A DNA stretch of 64,000 nt from Craspedostauros australis (taxonomy: Eukaryota; Bacillariophyta; Bacillariophyceae; Mastogloiales; Achnanthaceae), in assembly GCA_026770025.1 (NCBI GenBank), contig JAMXDE010000039.1, positions 62,001 to 126,000 on the forward strand, given 5' to 3'. The stretch's first letter is position 1. Each line of letters begins with the position of its first letter. The notes under the pieces were generated by a model. The model was not told the DNA's origin, did not search any database, and saw only the letters and a program-made list of their open reading frames with translations. Shown here in pieces: positions 41,001 to 52,008 of this stretch. The position numbers were made by a program, and so were the translations under genes.

Positions 41001-41825
41001 TACTCGTCGTGGGGAACGACGACCACAGATTCGAAGTACGTGCAGTCTTCCTTCAACAGAACGCAAGCTCCTGTGTGGCCGGCCGATAAGCACATTTCCC
41101 TCGAGGAGGCATTCCATTTCGCAGCCTGTGCCAAGCGCATTGGCAAGATGGCATCGTTGCAGAAGCGGATGTACGAAAGCGGAATGGCAACAATCGATGC
41201 CGAGTCCGGCACGATGCGAACGAATGGCGGAAGCCCACTGCTGGGTGTGTGGAAAGCGATGGGGTGCTGCGATGGCATGTGTGGTTCTGCCATGGGAATG
41301 GCAGTTCGGGGCGGCTTCGATGTCACCGTGGCATGGCTTTGCACCACTCTCACCTACGGTGGCCAAACAGTTGTCGAAGCGTTGGAGCACCGTATTGGAG
41401 CATCATCGAACGGCAGCGCAGTCGATGCAGCTCGTGCCCTGTCCGCTCCCAAGGAACCCGTGATCGCCGCAGACTTCGACACGCGACCACCGGGATACGC
41501 AGATCAGGAGAGCGACTCCGTCGTGCATCCCAAGCCCATCCCAGAAGTGGTGGAGACGCTGAAGGAGATCCTGGACCAGCACAAGGACGATGCTGGTTTG
41601 CAGCAAGTCAAGCACGAAATCGCCTTTTGCATCGGAACGCTGGAGTATGTCGTGGCGCGCCTGTCGTCCGCGCAGCAGGTGGAGTCGAATTGGCGCAGCA
41701 AGCACATGGATCCAAACACCGGCATCGGATCATTCCTGAACTTGCACTGTGGTCACAACAATGCCTTCAGCGAGGATGAACGCAAGGAGCTGCAGTCGTT
41801 GTTGCAAAAAGCCATGTCGGCTTGA
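38043..41825 (+). CDS. Membrane-anchored alpha/beta hydrolase, three or four exons
   Basis: Well-supported exons are ~38298-39173, 39465-40770 and 41029-41825 (introns 291 and 258 nt, phases 0 and 1). The frame of the first long exon has no ATG before 38496. A 12-codon first exon at 38043-38078, with a GTATAG donor and a CAACAG acceptor at 38297, would supply one and keep phase; this is tentative. The product is then ~1,004 residues. After a basic/acidic N-terminus with an EPLLLG motif come two membrane segments (SFAVFVAIYAMFISLWFPFW and GVYLLFILAVFGIGRAIIRM). The hydrolase core contains VLYCNPNAGL, the segment SDFYTNLGYDVYLFNYAGFGRS, the nucleophile elbow HGESIGG and VCDRTFCNLEAVA. The likely catalytic His lies in LHCGHNN near the C-terminus. 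It resembles large protist alpha/beta hydrolases of unknown substrate; a lipase/esterase activity at a membrane is a guess. Confidence 0.82.
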
Positions 41826-42487
41826 GCACGAGACCGCATGATACAGCACAACGTAACACAGCACAGCACGCAACAGTGCGATGGAAGCATACACTGAATC
41901 AATGTGGATGCAGTGGCGCAACTGCATGCGAATACACGCACGCACAGGCACGCACACATATACGTACGTACACATAACGAAGACAAATGCAGTCGTACAA
42001 ATCAAGCTGAGCCACTGTAATCCGCTCGAGAGTACTCTAATGCGATTGCTGGCCCTTGTTTCTCAAACACTTGGCGTAGACGTTATGGTTCGTACGAGGA
42101 CGAGCTATGGGAGTTGGAGAATGGAGTACGAGTAGAGGAGTTCAGTGCGCTTGGAGCTATCGCATTGTGGGTTTTGATTTCTATGTAAAATGTGATGTTG
42201 TGGTATAGTTGTTGTAGAGTATGGCGATTCGGATCCTTGAGTATGGGCTATGTGTCTCTTGTATGTTTCTTCGAACGGAATGGGAGAGATGGTTGGATGG
42301 CTTTGTATGTATGGTATGGTGTGGAGCGTGCATGGAGACGGTGATGAGTTCCATGTTCCGATTTTGTATGTATGTAGAGTTGAGCAGGGTGGACAGATAT
42401 GCTATGCTATGGCAGGGTATGGCGCAGTGTCGATGGGACCGTTGACAGTACTGTTGATGACACCGGTACTGTTGACGATGCGACACA
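41826..42487. other. Convergent 3' region, hydrolase / PH protein (662 nt)
   Basis: It begins with acagcac/aacgtaac-type short repeats after the hydrolase stop. No gene is recognised. Confidence 0.6.
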
Positions 42488-43925
42488 TCACTCAAGTGCC
42501 GTGCGCGCAAAGTCATCAATGAGAAATGCTTCCCCCAGCAACTTCTCCTTCCTTTGCGGTTTGGGAATGTTGAGGCCTCGGCAACGCGGCGAGGTTGGGC
42601 TGTGCGGTGGCGACAGGGCCGAACGTCTCTGCACCGAGAGATGTATGTTGGTGGGAAAGCACTCCTGCGTGATGGCGTGGTACCTGCGTGATGGCGACCG
42701 AACGCATCGTTCGGCATCGATCTTGGACTGCCCCTTGATCTTCTCGTACTGCAACAGCGCACGATTGATGGCACCGACCCAGGCGTCCCTGCCTTGGCGT
42801 GGGCAGCTGAAGGTCCGCGTCGCGTTTTCGGCGCCGACGATGCTGTCGCGTGGGTTGGCTTCGGCAGCGATGGAGGGCTTTGCATGCCGTATCACGAATC
42901 GGTAGCAGTGGCCCTCTTCCGTGGGTGCATCCGCAGCAGCATCGGTGTTGGTGTCAACGCTGGCATTGGCGTGTTCCTCTTCGGGCAACACGACTGTGGA
43001 ATCCAGCATGATGACGCTCGACGGAGTGGTCGATGTGGGGTACCAGTAGATGAGCAGCAACGGAATCTCGAATTCACGACCGTCAACCTTGGCCATCTGC
43101 AAATTCAGGAGTGGAGCGAGTGTTTGTTTGTTTATCGACACGGGCGAAGTTGATGGGAATGGAGAATTTGTGTGAGGACGAGCAACAGGATAGGTGGTAT
43201 TATACATGCGAGTATTCCGTTCATTCTTTGGAATCAGCAAGGCTCGAGAGAAGACTTACCGCCAGCGCTGTCCATCTCGGTTTCCATGCCACGCTTCCCA
43301 TCCAGTCGCGACCGGTGCCCTTCTTGTGCACCCAACCTTGTACCAGAACGTTGGAGATCGTGTAAGGTGCGCCGTCGGACAGAATTCCAGGCAGCATGCG
43401 ATCCACGTCGTCCAGGTCCTCCAACGTCGGGTCATCCGTGACGTCCAGCAATGATCCGTACCGCACAGCAGCATTGCGCTTTGTCTCTCCAACCGTCTGC
43501 CTCCCTTCCTTCGATTCTCGGTTGCAGCAGGGACACGCAGACGGCGCCTCGATGGCTGTTGGTCCAATGAGCATGCATCTGTTGGATGTCACCTTCTTGG
43601 GTGGCGGCGATGGCGTGAAGTACTTCAACGATGAGGCCGGCGACAGGGACGATGATGATAATGGCAACGACGACGACGACGGCAACGACGACGATGTTGA
43701 GGAAAGAGGATCCATGATGGTGTTCCTTTGGACTTTCTGTGTGCTTGATGTTGACGAATACGTCGATGGTGAAGCTGGTGATGAATGCGATGAGATTGTC
43801 ATTCTTGTCATGGTTGCTCTTGCAATGTCCAATGTGATTGATGCCTTGATTGATGCGCTGATTGGCGACTCTTTGTTGGTAACGTACGGATACTTGGAGA
43901 GCAATCCGAAATGATGCGTTTTCAA
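42488..43925 (-). CDS. PH-domain protein, two exons
   Basis: Exons 43925-43260 and 43096-42488, intron 43259-43097 (163 nt, GTAAGT...TTTGCAG, phase 0), 424 residues. The N-terminal ~150 residues are Ser/Pro-rich and probably disordered, with a CPCC pair near residue 130. The PH domain starts at VLVQGWVHKKGTGRDW (about residue 195), crosses the splice junction (KPRWTALA|MAKVDGREFEIPLLLIYW) and ends with the invariant Trp in GRDAWVGAINRALLQYEK. An insertion rich in Asp/Ala/Thr lies between strands (EEEHANASVDTNTDAAADA). The C-terminal ~80 residues are basic and Ser-rich. PH domains bind phosphoinositides or proteins; the partner is unknown. Several in-frame Met residues near the N-terminus leave the exact start open. 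Confidence 0.85.
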
Positions 43926-45409
43926 TCAGTTGCAACTTCGTCTGATTCGTTTCGTTTGGTCGTCTCTCAATGGTATGTTCTGTTGGTCTGTTGGTCTGTT
44001 TGTCTATTTGTCTGTTTGCGAGATTGTGAATTGGTATGGTATTGGCGCTTGCTTGTCCGGTACTTTGTTTGAATGCAGCTTGTGGGAATCCCTCGCACTC
44101 CGCCCCACGATGGCACTATGTAATACTGTGCTTGATGATGGGCTGGGTTCAACTGACAGAGGTGATCCACACAGCTCCAGGTTCGAGCAGTTCTTCTCTT
44201 GTCACACGAAGGTCGGAGTCTCCACAAGGTGTGATGCTATGGCATGTACTAGTACTACCTCTTGTGCGCACTATGTGCTCGTATGAGTGCTGCGGAGTCC
44301 ACGTCTTGCAGTTGCAGTTGCAGTTGCGTGCTGTGCGCTGCGGATGGATTTGATGAAAGAGGACGGATTCCATCTCCTCGCAAAAATGTGTGATGGGCAC
44401 ATGATCGATGTTCTGTGTGGGAACACGACACCATCCAACGGATCTTGCGGTGGACTCGTGGTTGGATGCACATCGAAAGAAGTCGACATGTATTTTTGGC
44501 GTTGTTGCAACAAAGAGACGTGCTGACTCGGTTGTGTTGAGCATGTTAATGTGAATTAACGTTACAAACGTTATCTTTAGTCCTGATTGCAAACCGATGT
44601 TAACGCGAACCGGTCCGCAATCCACTCACACTATCTGTTCTCCATGTCGCCGTCTCTCCTCACGTCTTCGCGTTTTTCGTCACTCGTGCATCATCTTTTC
44701 TCCTCCACCAAAGTCGCCAATGCGCATCAACCACACGGTAGTTTTCGTCGAGCCTGCATGTTTGGAGTGAATGAATGTTTGTGGAAAGGGTGGAGACATC
44801 ACCGCAACTCCGCCACACTCCGACGCGATCCGAGCAACCTGGCAGTCATGCCGGATACAAGGGACATGGGAGTCTCCGTGCGATGATGACCTTGTTGTCA
44901 AGTGGAGTTGAGTGGAGGACACTAATTGTGCATGCAGCAGAGTGTCCTTTTGATGATGGTGTTCGTGGATGATGATGATGATGACAGGTTGTCTCCCAAG
45001 GATGGAACATCCGCAAAAAAGAACGTTGCGAACTTGATTTTGTTCTTGGATGCAAGAAGCATCAAAGGGCTTTGGACTCTTTCAACGCCGTGGTTCTCTC
45101 GTTTGCCTTCTTAGATTGCGTTTCATGGTATATCAACAATAGTAGTATCCACCAAGGATACGTAGTACCCAAGATACTACAGCACAGATACTATATCGCA
45201 GATCAACAAATGACCCAAACGAAACACAACAATCCGCGATAGATGGAAACGCAGCAATGACAACGCACCATACTATACTCGAATGTGCATCTGCCCACTC
45301 GCACTCTATCCATCCATTCAAAGCAACACAACATCCACTCTATCCCCCAGCAACCCATTGTACAGCATACCGTTTCATATTCTAAGAGCACACGTTTGAA
45401 TACTCCACG
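43926..45409. other. Divergent intergenic region (1.5 kb)
   Basis: It lies between the PH gene and the DUF gene starts. Frames up to ~158 codons on the minus strand overlap several on the plus strand and show no protein features. No repeat or RNA gene is recognised. Confidence 0.5.
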
Positions 45410-46090
45410 ATGTCGGACGAAATCAAGGAAGAAGCCGGAAAGGCTTTCGCGAAGGACATGAACACGAACAGCGGTGCCGTGGTGTACGCCATGGCCAGGG
45501 ACCGCCTGTCGTTGCCGTTCGGCACCAAGCTCAAGTCCGCCAAGGTCAAGATCGTGCACAACCGGGGCTGCGAGATCACGGCCGTGACGTGCAAGAGCGA
45601 TACGTGCGAGATGAAGTCCCTGACGTACCCCTTCCGTCCCTACGTCAAATCGAAGAACGAATTGAAGCGCCGGTTGGCCACCATCCGCAATCAGGTCTGC
45701 GCGCCCAAGATCCACTGGCTCGTCACGAAGCCGTTCGCGCTCCTCGTCTTGCTGATCTGCGCTGGGTTGGGATACGGCACCATGGTGCTCGGCACGAACG
45801 GCATGCTCGAGGCGATCGCTCAGGCGCCCAGGCTGCAGCGTGGCATCGCCCAGGTCTTCGGCAGCGCCTCGATGTTCGTCAAGTACGTCCAGGCCTCGTG
45901 GTATGTTTGCATCGTGGCACATCTGGTCGAGGCCGTGCTGGCGGCCATCGGTTGCAGCACGACCTTGGGTCTCAACGCGGAGGTCACGTTCTCGTGGTTC
46001 ATCCTTGTTTGGATGGTGGGATTTCCGATTTTCCAGGAATTTGATACATTGATGAAGATGCAGTACGCAATCCCGGCCAAGGCAAAATGA
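45410..46090 (+). CDS. Small multi-pass membrane protein: DUF2470-like N-terminus and TMEM254/DUF4499-like C-terminus
   Basis: 226 residues, single exon. Residues ~20-95 contain KIVHNRGCEITAVTC and FRPYVKSKNELKRRL, which resemble the end of DUF2470-type domains found in haem-related enzymes. Residues ~102-226 contain at least three hydrophobic segments: PFALLVLLICAGLGYGTMVL, FVKYVQASWYVCIVAHLVEA and EVTFSWFILVWMVGFPIF. The WY....AHL.EA pattern with TFSWF..VWMVG afterwards is what I associate with the TMEM254/DUF4499 family. No signal peptide is visible. The domain calls are by eye and modest in strength; the coding call is firmer, because the shadow frames are clearly derivative and the composition is balanced. 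Confidence 0.75.
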   Translation: MSDEIKEEAGKAFAKDMNTNSGAVVYAMARDRLSLPFGTKLKSAKVKIVHNRGCEITAVTCKSDTCEMKSLTYPFRPYVKSKNELKRRLATIRNQVCAPKIHWLVTKPFALLVLLICAGLGYGTMVLGTNGMLEAIAQAPRLQRGIAQVFGSASMFVKYVQASWYVCIVAHLVEAVLAAIGCSTTLGLNAEVTFSWFILVWMVGFPIFQEFDTLMKMQYAIPAKAK

Positions 46091-47165
46091 GGTGGAGTGA
46101 AATGAAGTGGAGTGGAGCGAGGTGAAACGAAGATGGAAGGACAAGCAACTGCTATTGCTGCTGACACGGTTTGATCATGGGTGGGCGTGTGAATTGCAAC
46201 GAGAAGAAGGGTCGATGGATCAATGGATGAATGCGCAGATGCAACGAGCGAATGCCTGGATGATGACGGAATGCATTAGAAAAGATTCTCAACAAGCATG
46301 CTGCTGTGCGGACGTGGATGATGCACACACTTATTCATGGAAGAATGGCGTGCCATTCAGGGATTTGATTGTCTTCAAACAAGAGAGAATGCGATGTATT
46401 AACTGGCTCTTTGCAAGCGATCGAGGCTTTTGGAAGCTTATGACGTGCGAGTGTGAACGCAGTGGCATTTGATGGCATGCTCATCCATCGCATGACAAGA
46501 CCACATGGCACAGAAGTTGACACCAAAAGAGTGGATGCGACGGACGTTGTTCAAATTGGTGTCGCGCAAGTTCTGAACGAATCTAATGCTGAGCACGTAC
46601 ATGCGTAGACTCGTAGGTCCATGAACGTTAGTGGCTAAACGTAGCAACGAATCTGCAAGAGAATGGGTGTGGGTGTTGTCGACTCTGCTCTACTCTCGTA
46701 TCCATGGTTTGGTTTGCTTTGTGCCTTGACATGATGACGTTTGTCTTGATGAGCGAATTTCGAAAAATACCAATGTAACGTAAACTAACGCTTAAATAAT
46801 TTTCAATCGTACACAGCAGTCACACGAGACATGTTGCGAACCCAGTTGATGTCAATTTTCTTCCACTGCAATGCGCCAACGGATCCATGTTCGTAACAAA
46901 TCAACACGATCACGAAAGAAGAAGCGCAAAGTGTCGTAATCGGTGGGAACCGAAGCGAGTGAGACATCGTGGCGTCTCCGTCTCTTCCTTTGGGCGGATC
47001 GTGTTCGTGTTCGACTCCGCGAAGAGAGAAGCTCAAAGAATCGGAGGACCTTGTGTCAATGTCGGTGTTTGTCTCCTTACACGTATCGTACATGTCAAGT
47101 TCGAACCTGTCCCAGGAGACATCAAAGAAATCAAAGAGACGAAGAGTTGAGAGAAAGAGCAGGAG
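46091..47165. other. Intergenic region (1.1 kb)
   Basis: It separates two plus-strand genes. A 121-codon frame at 46107-46472 begins 17 nt after the DUF stop, but has no recognisable features. The interval 46,640-46,800 is AT-richer. No RNA gene is seen. Confidence 0.5.
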
Positions 47166-47674
47166 ATGAGACCACTTCTGTGCATGCATCGTAGCAAAGG
47201 AATGACGATGATGATGGATTCAAATGGGGAAGAACCAGCTCAGTTCGTTGATGATGAGATGCAACAGCACCAACAGAAGGATGATGGGTGTGAATACGGG
47301 TGCAGAGTGAGGATTCGACTACAAGCAGACACTGATACTGGCACTGCTCGTGCTCGTAATACAACAGACGAGGGCAATGATGCAAGCACAAGCTTGACAT
47401 GTAGGAACAGCCACGTCGATCATATGAGTATCGATGGTGGCAGAATGGAAAGGGATACTCATAGCCGTGGGGATACTAGTCGTCTTGCCAACAATCAGCA
47501 TCATCAAGCTCACAACGGTGATGTCGGAGACACTCGTACAATGAGCGATGATACCCGCACGAATGCATCCCCCATCAATCATCATCTGCAACAGCAGCAA
47601 CGGCAACTGGAACAACAAGAGCGGCAGCACCAACACGATGACCACAAACGCAGCTCGAATCCATTTGACGATAA

Positions 47675-47705
<31 letters not shown>

Positions 47706-49325
47706 AACAAAGAGAATCAGATTATCCCTCACAATGGGAGCATTCAAGAATCAGCATCATCCTTCTCGTCAACGCTACAGAACATGATCACGCACACAAA
47801 CCAACTGTCATGGATGGGGTTGTCATCATCGTCCACGATGCCAATGACAACAGCAACGACAGAAACATCCGTATCAACGTTGACGAGTGTAGCTCCAGCA
47901 TTGCCGACAATATCAGAGCAGGAAACCGAAAAGAAACCAAGCGGGGTGTCCAAGTTCTGGAAACCCAAGAGCTTGCGCAAACGCAAGGAGAACTACCTGC
48001 ACGATTCAGACATCGAACTGCCGGCTGGCTGTCACGTCGAGCACATTGAGACGCTGCTGTCATCGGGGGAGTTCTTCAATGGCATGCCCGACTTGTTGTC
48101 GATCAATGCGTTGGCCGAATCCTGGTGCTGGCAACAGTATGGACAGGATAGGCTGCCGCCGTCGCAGCCACGCCAAAAGGCAAAGCAGAAGAAGTGGGTT
48201 CGCATCACGGTCAAGCTCTTGGCAACGACCATGCCGGTCAACCGGATAGTACTGGAGGAAGATGAATCGAGGCAACCGTCCGATGAGTACTCCTATACGA
48301 CGAGCGATCTTGATGATTGGGAATCTGAGTCACAATCTCAGTCACAGTCGCTGTCACAGTCGCAACAGCTAGAATCAGGACAAGACCACCCCAGGCCAGC
48401 CTTGACACATGGACCCATCTCCTGTTTCGTTGGATCCGTGTACAAACGCGACATGGATAGCACCAGCAGTGAGCGCACCTTCAGTATCCAACGTGGTGCC
48501 ATGGTCACATCCTTGCAACGTTGCGCACCATCCACCGAGTACATCACCATCGATTCGGATGCGCTGATCGTTCTCAGCGAGAAGTTCGACGCGGGCGAGG
48601 CGGCATCTGTGGTATCCACCTTCTTGCCTGCATTCGTCGCACTGCATCATGGGAACTTCGTATCGCCCGCGCAACGCTATTCGCACGCCGCCTTCTCAGG
48701 TCAGCGCATTCTCATCACGGGTGGTCATCAATGGGTGGCGAATGTGGCGGCCAGACTTGCCTGCATGCACGGTGCGGCGCAGGTCTACGTGCTGCGACAT
48801 GGCTACAGTCACGATGCTGCCGGCAAACGCAGGAAGAACACCGCGCCACAACAGATCGTGTACATGAACTCCGATCCTGACGTCTGGTTGGACCGACTGC
48901 GCGGCGTCGTCGACGTCATCCTGGACTACGACTACCCCACCAACTTGGACGCCGTCACGCAGGTCCTGTCGGCGCGTGATGATTGCCGCCTCGTCTGCAT
49001 CAAACCGACCACGTTGGAACGCGCCCGCAAGACGCACGCCGCACGCCCCGGCTGGTGGAATCGCATCCACGATTACTCGGCCCTGCTGGCGTTGCCCAAC
49101 GCCTCGTTGCTGGATTACAAGCAGCTGCGCAAGACGAACACGCGGGAGCTCGAGGCCGATCTGAAGTACCTGTTCCATCTACTGTCGAAGCGCATGATCC
49201 GTCCCAAGATCGACAGCTACCTGCGACCGCGTGACGTCGTGCCGTGTCTCAACGATGCGATGTGTCGGCGGTTGGAACGGCGTCGCATCGAAGGAGAGCT
49301 CATCGTGGAGCCTTGGCGGCGGTGA
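47166..49325 (+). CDS. Disordered protein with a degenerate MDR (quinone-reductase-like) domain
   Basis: 719 residues from Met 47166; Met residues at 47202 and later could also start it. Residues ~1-270 are low complexity (Gln, His, Asn, Ser, Asp). A basic KFWKPKSLRKRKENY stretch follows. The C-terminal ~430 residues look like the medium-chain dehydrogenase/reductase fold: a GroES-like region (WVRITVKLLATTM), then DALIVLSEKFDAGEAASVVS and ALHHGNF at the usual helix before the Rossmann fold. Next comes GQRILITGGHQWVANVAARL in place of the usual AxGxxG loop, then VDVILDYDYPTNLDAVTQVL and LSKRMIRPKIDSYLRPRDVV near the end, as in quinone reductases and VAT1. The NAD(P)-binding Gly pattern is altered, so catalysis is doubtful. 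A scaffold or regulatory role is possible. No intron is needed. Confidence 0.75.
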
Positions 49326-50084
49326 TTGTCGGTGCTGTGGCGGGTGGGGCACGTACGTGTGGTGTGGTGTAGTGGAGGAGAGGATATGTACATGAGGCGT
49401 TAGCGCAGTGCCAGAGCATCAAGCAACACTCATATGCTCCGAGTGCAACTGCATGTAAGACCACGATTGGAGTGAGAATATTCCTGCAGTACTACAGAAA
49501 AATTGGTCAAAATCCTTCATTTCTATCGACGTTGCAAGTTGTTATTCGGCGAAGAAATGTCCCGGAGACTTTGGGGTGAGGAAGGTTCCTGGGTGGTAAA
49601 AGACCACGAGCCACGACAGCCCGGGCCAAACAAGCACAGAAGCAACCTAAAGTAACGATCGACTTGATGGTTTGGATCGAACATTATTGATTTCCTGTTC
49701 CCGTGTTGGTGTTACAACTACTGCTGTTTGTTCGTTCGTTGTTGGTTTGTGTTGGATTAGCGTGCGTCTGCATGTTTGGGTGTCAACAAATATTCCAGTA
49801 GAGCATGCTTCCAACATCCAGTGCTGCGCCACAGCTTCATGTTCTGCTGCTTCTTTGTCTATTGACGATTACTGCTCTTGTTGTTGGTGTTGTTGCTATT
49901 ATTGCTGTCGCTTTGCTTTAGAGTAGTTTTGATGTGTTGAGCAGGTTGTTGGTGTTATTGTATTGTTCCCTTCTTTCATGCATGCGGCCTTCACACTCAC
50001 GATGGCAGCGCAACAGTGAGTAGTGCATTGGATGTCATTGTATACCGCGCCACGCCACGTCGTGATGGTGGTGGTGATCGTTTT
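49326..50084. other. Convergent 3' region, MDR / kinase (759 nt)
   Basis: Should contain both 3' UTRs. No gene, repeat or RNA is recognised; a T/G-rich patch lies near 49,870-49,960. Confidence 0.6.
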
Positions 50085-51922
50085 TTACAGCTGCATTGGC
50101 TCTGGTTTGATGTGGTCGTTGAGCACCCCCGCTCCCGTAGCACCGTCCTTTGCTTTCTGGAGCATCTCCGGATCGCAGTTGGTGGCAAGCCAGGCATGAG
50201 TGAGAGCCTGTTCGGCTGTGTACCTGTATTCGATGTTGTACGATAGCAACGATGACACGAAGGCCATGGCTTCGTCCGACACGTCGCGGAACAGCTCATG
50301 GGGGAAGGTGTATTCACCCTGGACGATGGAGGCCTTGATGGCTTCGTCGTTCTTTCCGTAGAACGGCGGCGCGCCGCTGAGGAGCATGTAGACGATGACG
50401 CCGAGACTCCACAGGTCGCATGCCTCCGTGTAGGACTTCTTGAGGACCTCGGGGGCGACGTAGTAAGACGATCCCACGACACGGCTGAGCCTCTGGCCAG
50501 GGTTGAAGTGCGTTGAGAGACCAAAGTCGATCAGCTTCAGCGGACTCCAGACGTCCTTGCCGGATTCGAGGACCCAGTTCTCGAGCTTGAGATCGCGGTG
50601 GCAGATGCTCCTGGAGTGGAGGAATGCCACGGCCGAGAGCATTTCTGCCACTGTCTTGGCTGTGATCATCAATGATGAGGCGTTGACATTGTGTGGTGTT
50701 GTGTCGGTGGTTCGTTGTTGCGAATGTGAAAAGGATGAGGGTGTGAGAGAGATGGGATGTTTGAGTTTGTCAATGATCAACACAATACAATTGGATGAAG
50801 TGCCATCTGGTACACAACACTGAAACAAGACAACAATGCTGTTGCCCACAAAGGAATGATGGGACGCGTACCTGCGTATGATTCCGTGACTCCGTGCTTT
50901 GGATGAGTGGTGAGGAGATGGAAGAGATCACCTCCGCGACCGAGCTCGGTTATTATGAAGAGCTCGTTGTCCACGCAAAAGACATCGTAGAGACGGATGA
51001 CGTTGTCATGGCCTCTGAGTTCTCTGAGGACGTTGACCTCCTCCTGGAGCTTGGCGATGTACTTTGGATCGTTGCGCAGCATGACGCACTTGCAGGCGAA
51101 CTTCTTTCGCTTGCCGGATCTGCCGGAGTTGTGGCCCTCGGCTTCGCCCCTGGACGCGATGCAGACCTGACCGTAGGATCCCTTTCCGATGACGAGATCG
51201 CGGTGGAGGAGGTAGGCAGGTCTGCGCTGGCTCTGCTCGTTTGGAGTGGGGGACTCCGAGGTGACGGCAGGTGGTGGGAAGGTTGGCTGCGCGCTGTCGG
51301 TGGTTGGGGTCGTCATCCTGTTGTGACCGTAGGTGGAGGTGGCTGGCGGCGAGAAGTGCTGCTGGCTGGCGGGCGGCATTCTGGATGGGGCATTTGTTGC
51401 CCCATTTCGGCTCATCGACTGCGACGAGGCGTAGTGGCCAGATGGCTGCTGGTGCTGCTGCGGAGCATGGTGGTGTTGCTGGTGCTGGTGCTGTTGGCTG
51501 CTGGCGTTGTGATGATGGCTGCTGCTCCCGCTGGCATGGTGGTGCTGGTTGCTGTGGCCGTGGTGGCCGGACCGCGAGGACCGCGTGCCAGACGATGTGG
51601 TGGTTGGCCGTGATGTGGACCTGCTGGATCGGCTGCGGCTGTGGGCGTTGTCCTCGTGATCGTCACGGGCTCTGGAGGATCTGCTGCTTCCACCGGCCAC
51701 GCCTCTCGAATGGTCGTACGTTCTGTGTTCACGTGCTGACGGTGGCGCCGGGGTGTACTGCGGCTGCCCGCTGTGGGAGCCGTAGTTGGCTCTCTGGTTG
51801 TGTTCGACGTCCATGGTGGGAGGTGCTGCGGCCGGTGCTGCTGTTGCTGCTCCAACTGCTGATGCCGCTTTAGCTGCGTGTTTCGCTGATACGGTTGATC
51901 TGGATTGTCTGTGCCCGATCAT
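50085..51922 (-). CDS. CAMK/CDPK-like Ser/Thr protein kinase without EF-hands, two exons
   Basis: Exons 51922-50872 and 50659-50085, intron 50871-50660 (212 nt, GTACG...CACAG, phase 1), 541 residues. Residues 1-235 are His/Ser/Gln/Arg-rich and probably disordered, with no Gly2 myristoylation site. The kinase domain spans ~240-510: Gly loop IGKGSYGQV (245), Lys278 in FACKCV, HRDLKLEN (371), DFG (395) and APE in YYVAPEVLKKSY. The splice junction lies in helix E (TESYA|AKTVAEML) and restores the domain. The DFGLSTHF, VVGSSYYVAPEV and CDLWSLGVIVYMLLSGAPPF stretches are closest to calcium-dependent kinases. The protein ends ~30 residues after the domain, so the autoinhibitory helix and EF-hands of CDPKs are absent. 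Substrates are unknown. Confidence 0.92.
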
Positions 51923-51973
51923 GTATCGCCGTTTGCACTTTCAATCTCTGTCTCTCTTTTGGACGATGGTGTT

Positions 51974-52008
51974 GTTGTGCTGTGTTGTGCTGTGTTGTGC
52001 TGTGTTGA
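51974..52008. repeat. 10-nt tandem repeat (tgtgttgtgc), ~3 copies
   Basis: Direct copies ~50-85 nt upstream of the kinase ATG, probably in its 5' leader. Confidence 0.8.

Noticed and set aside
35944-41848. Identical 13-mer gcatgatacagca shortly after two stop codons (35944 and 41836)
   Set aside because: Tens of 13-mer coincidences are expected in 64 kb; no further copies after other stops.
46107-46472. 121-codon frame just after the DUF gene
   Set aside because: Starts within the expected 3' UTR and has no recognisable feature.
47090-47110. T-loop-like aagttcgaacct sequence suggesting a tRNA
   Set aside because: No acceptor stem or anticodon arm can be drawn around it.
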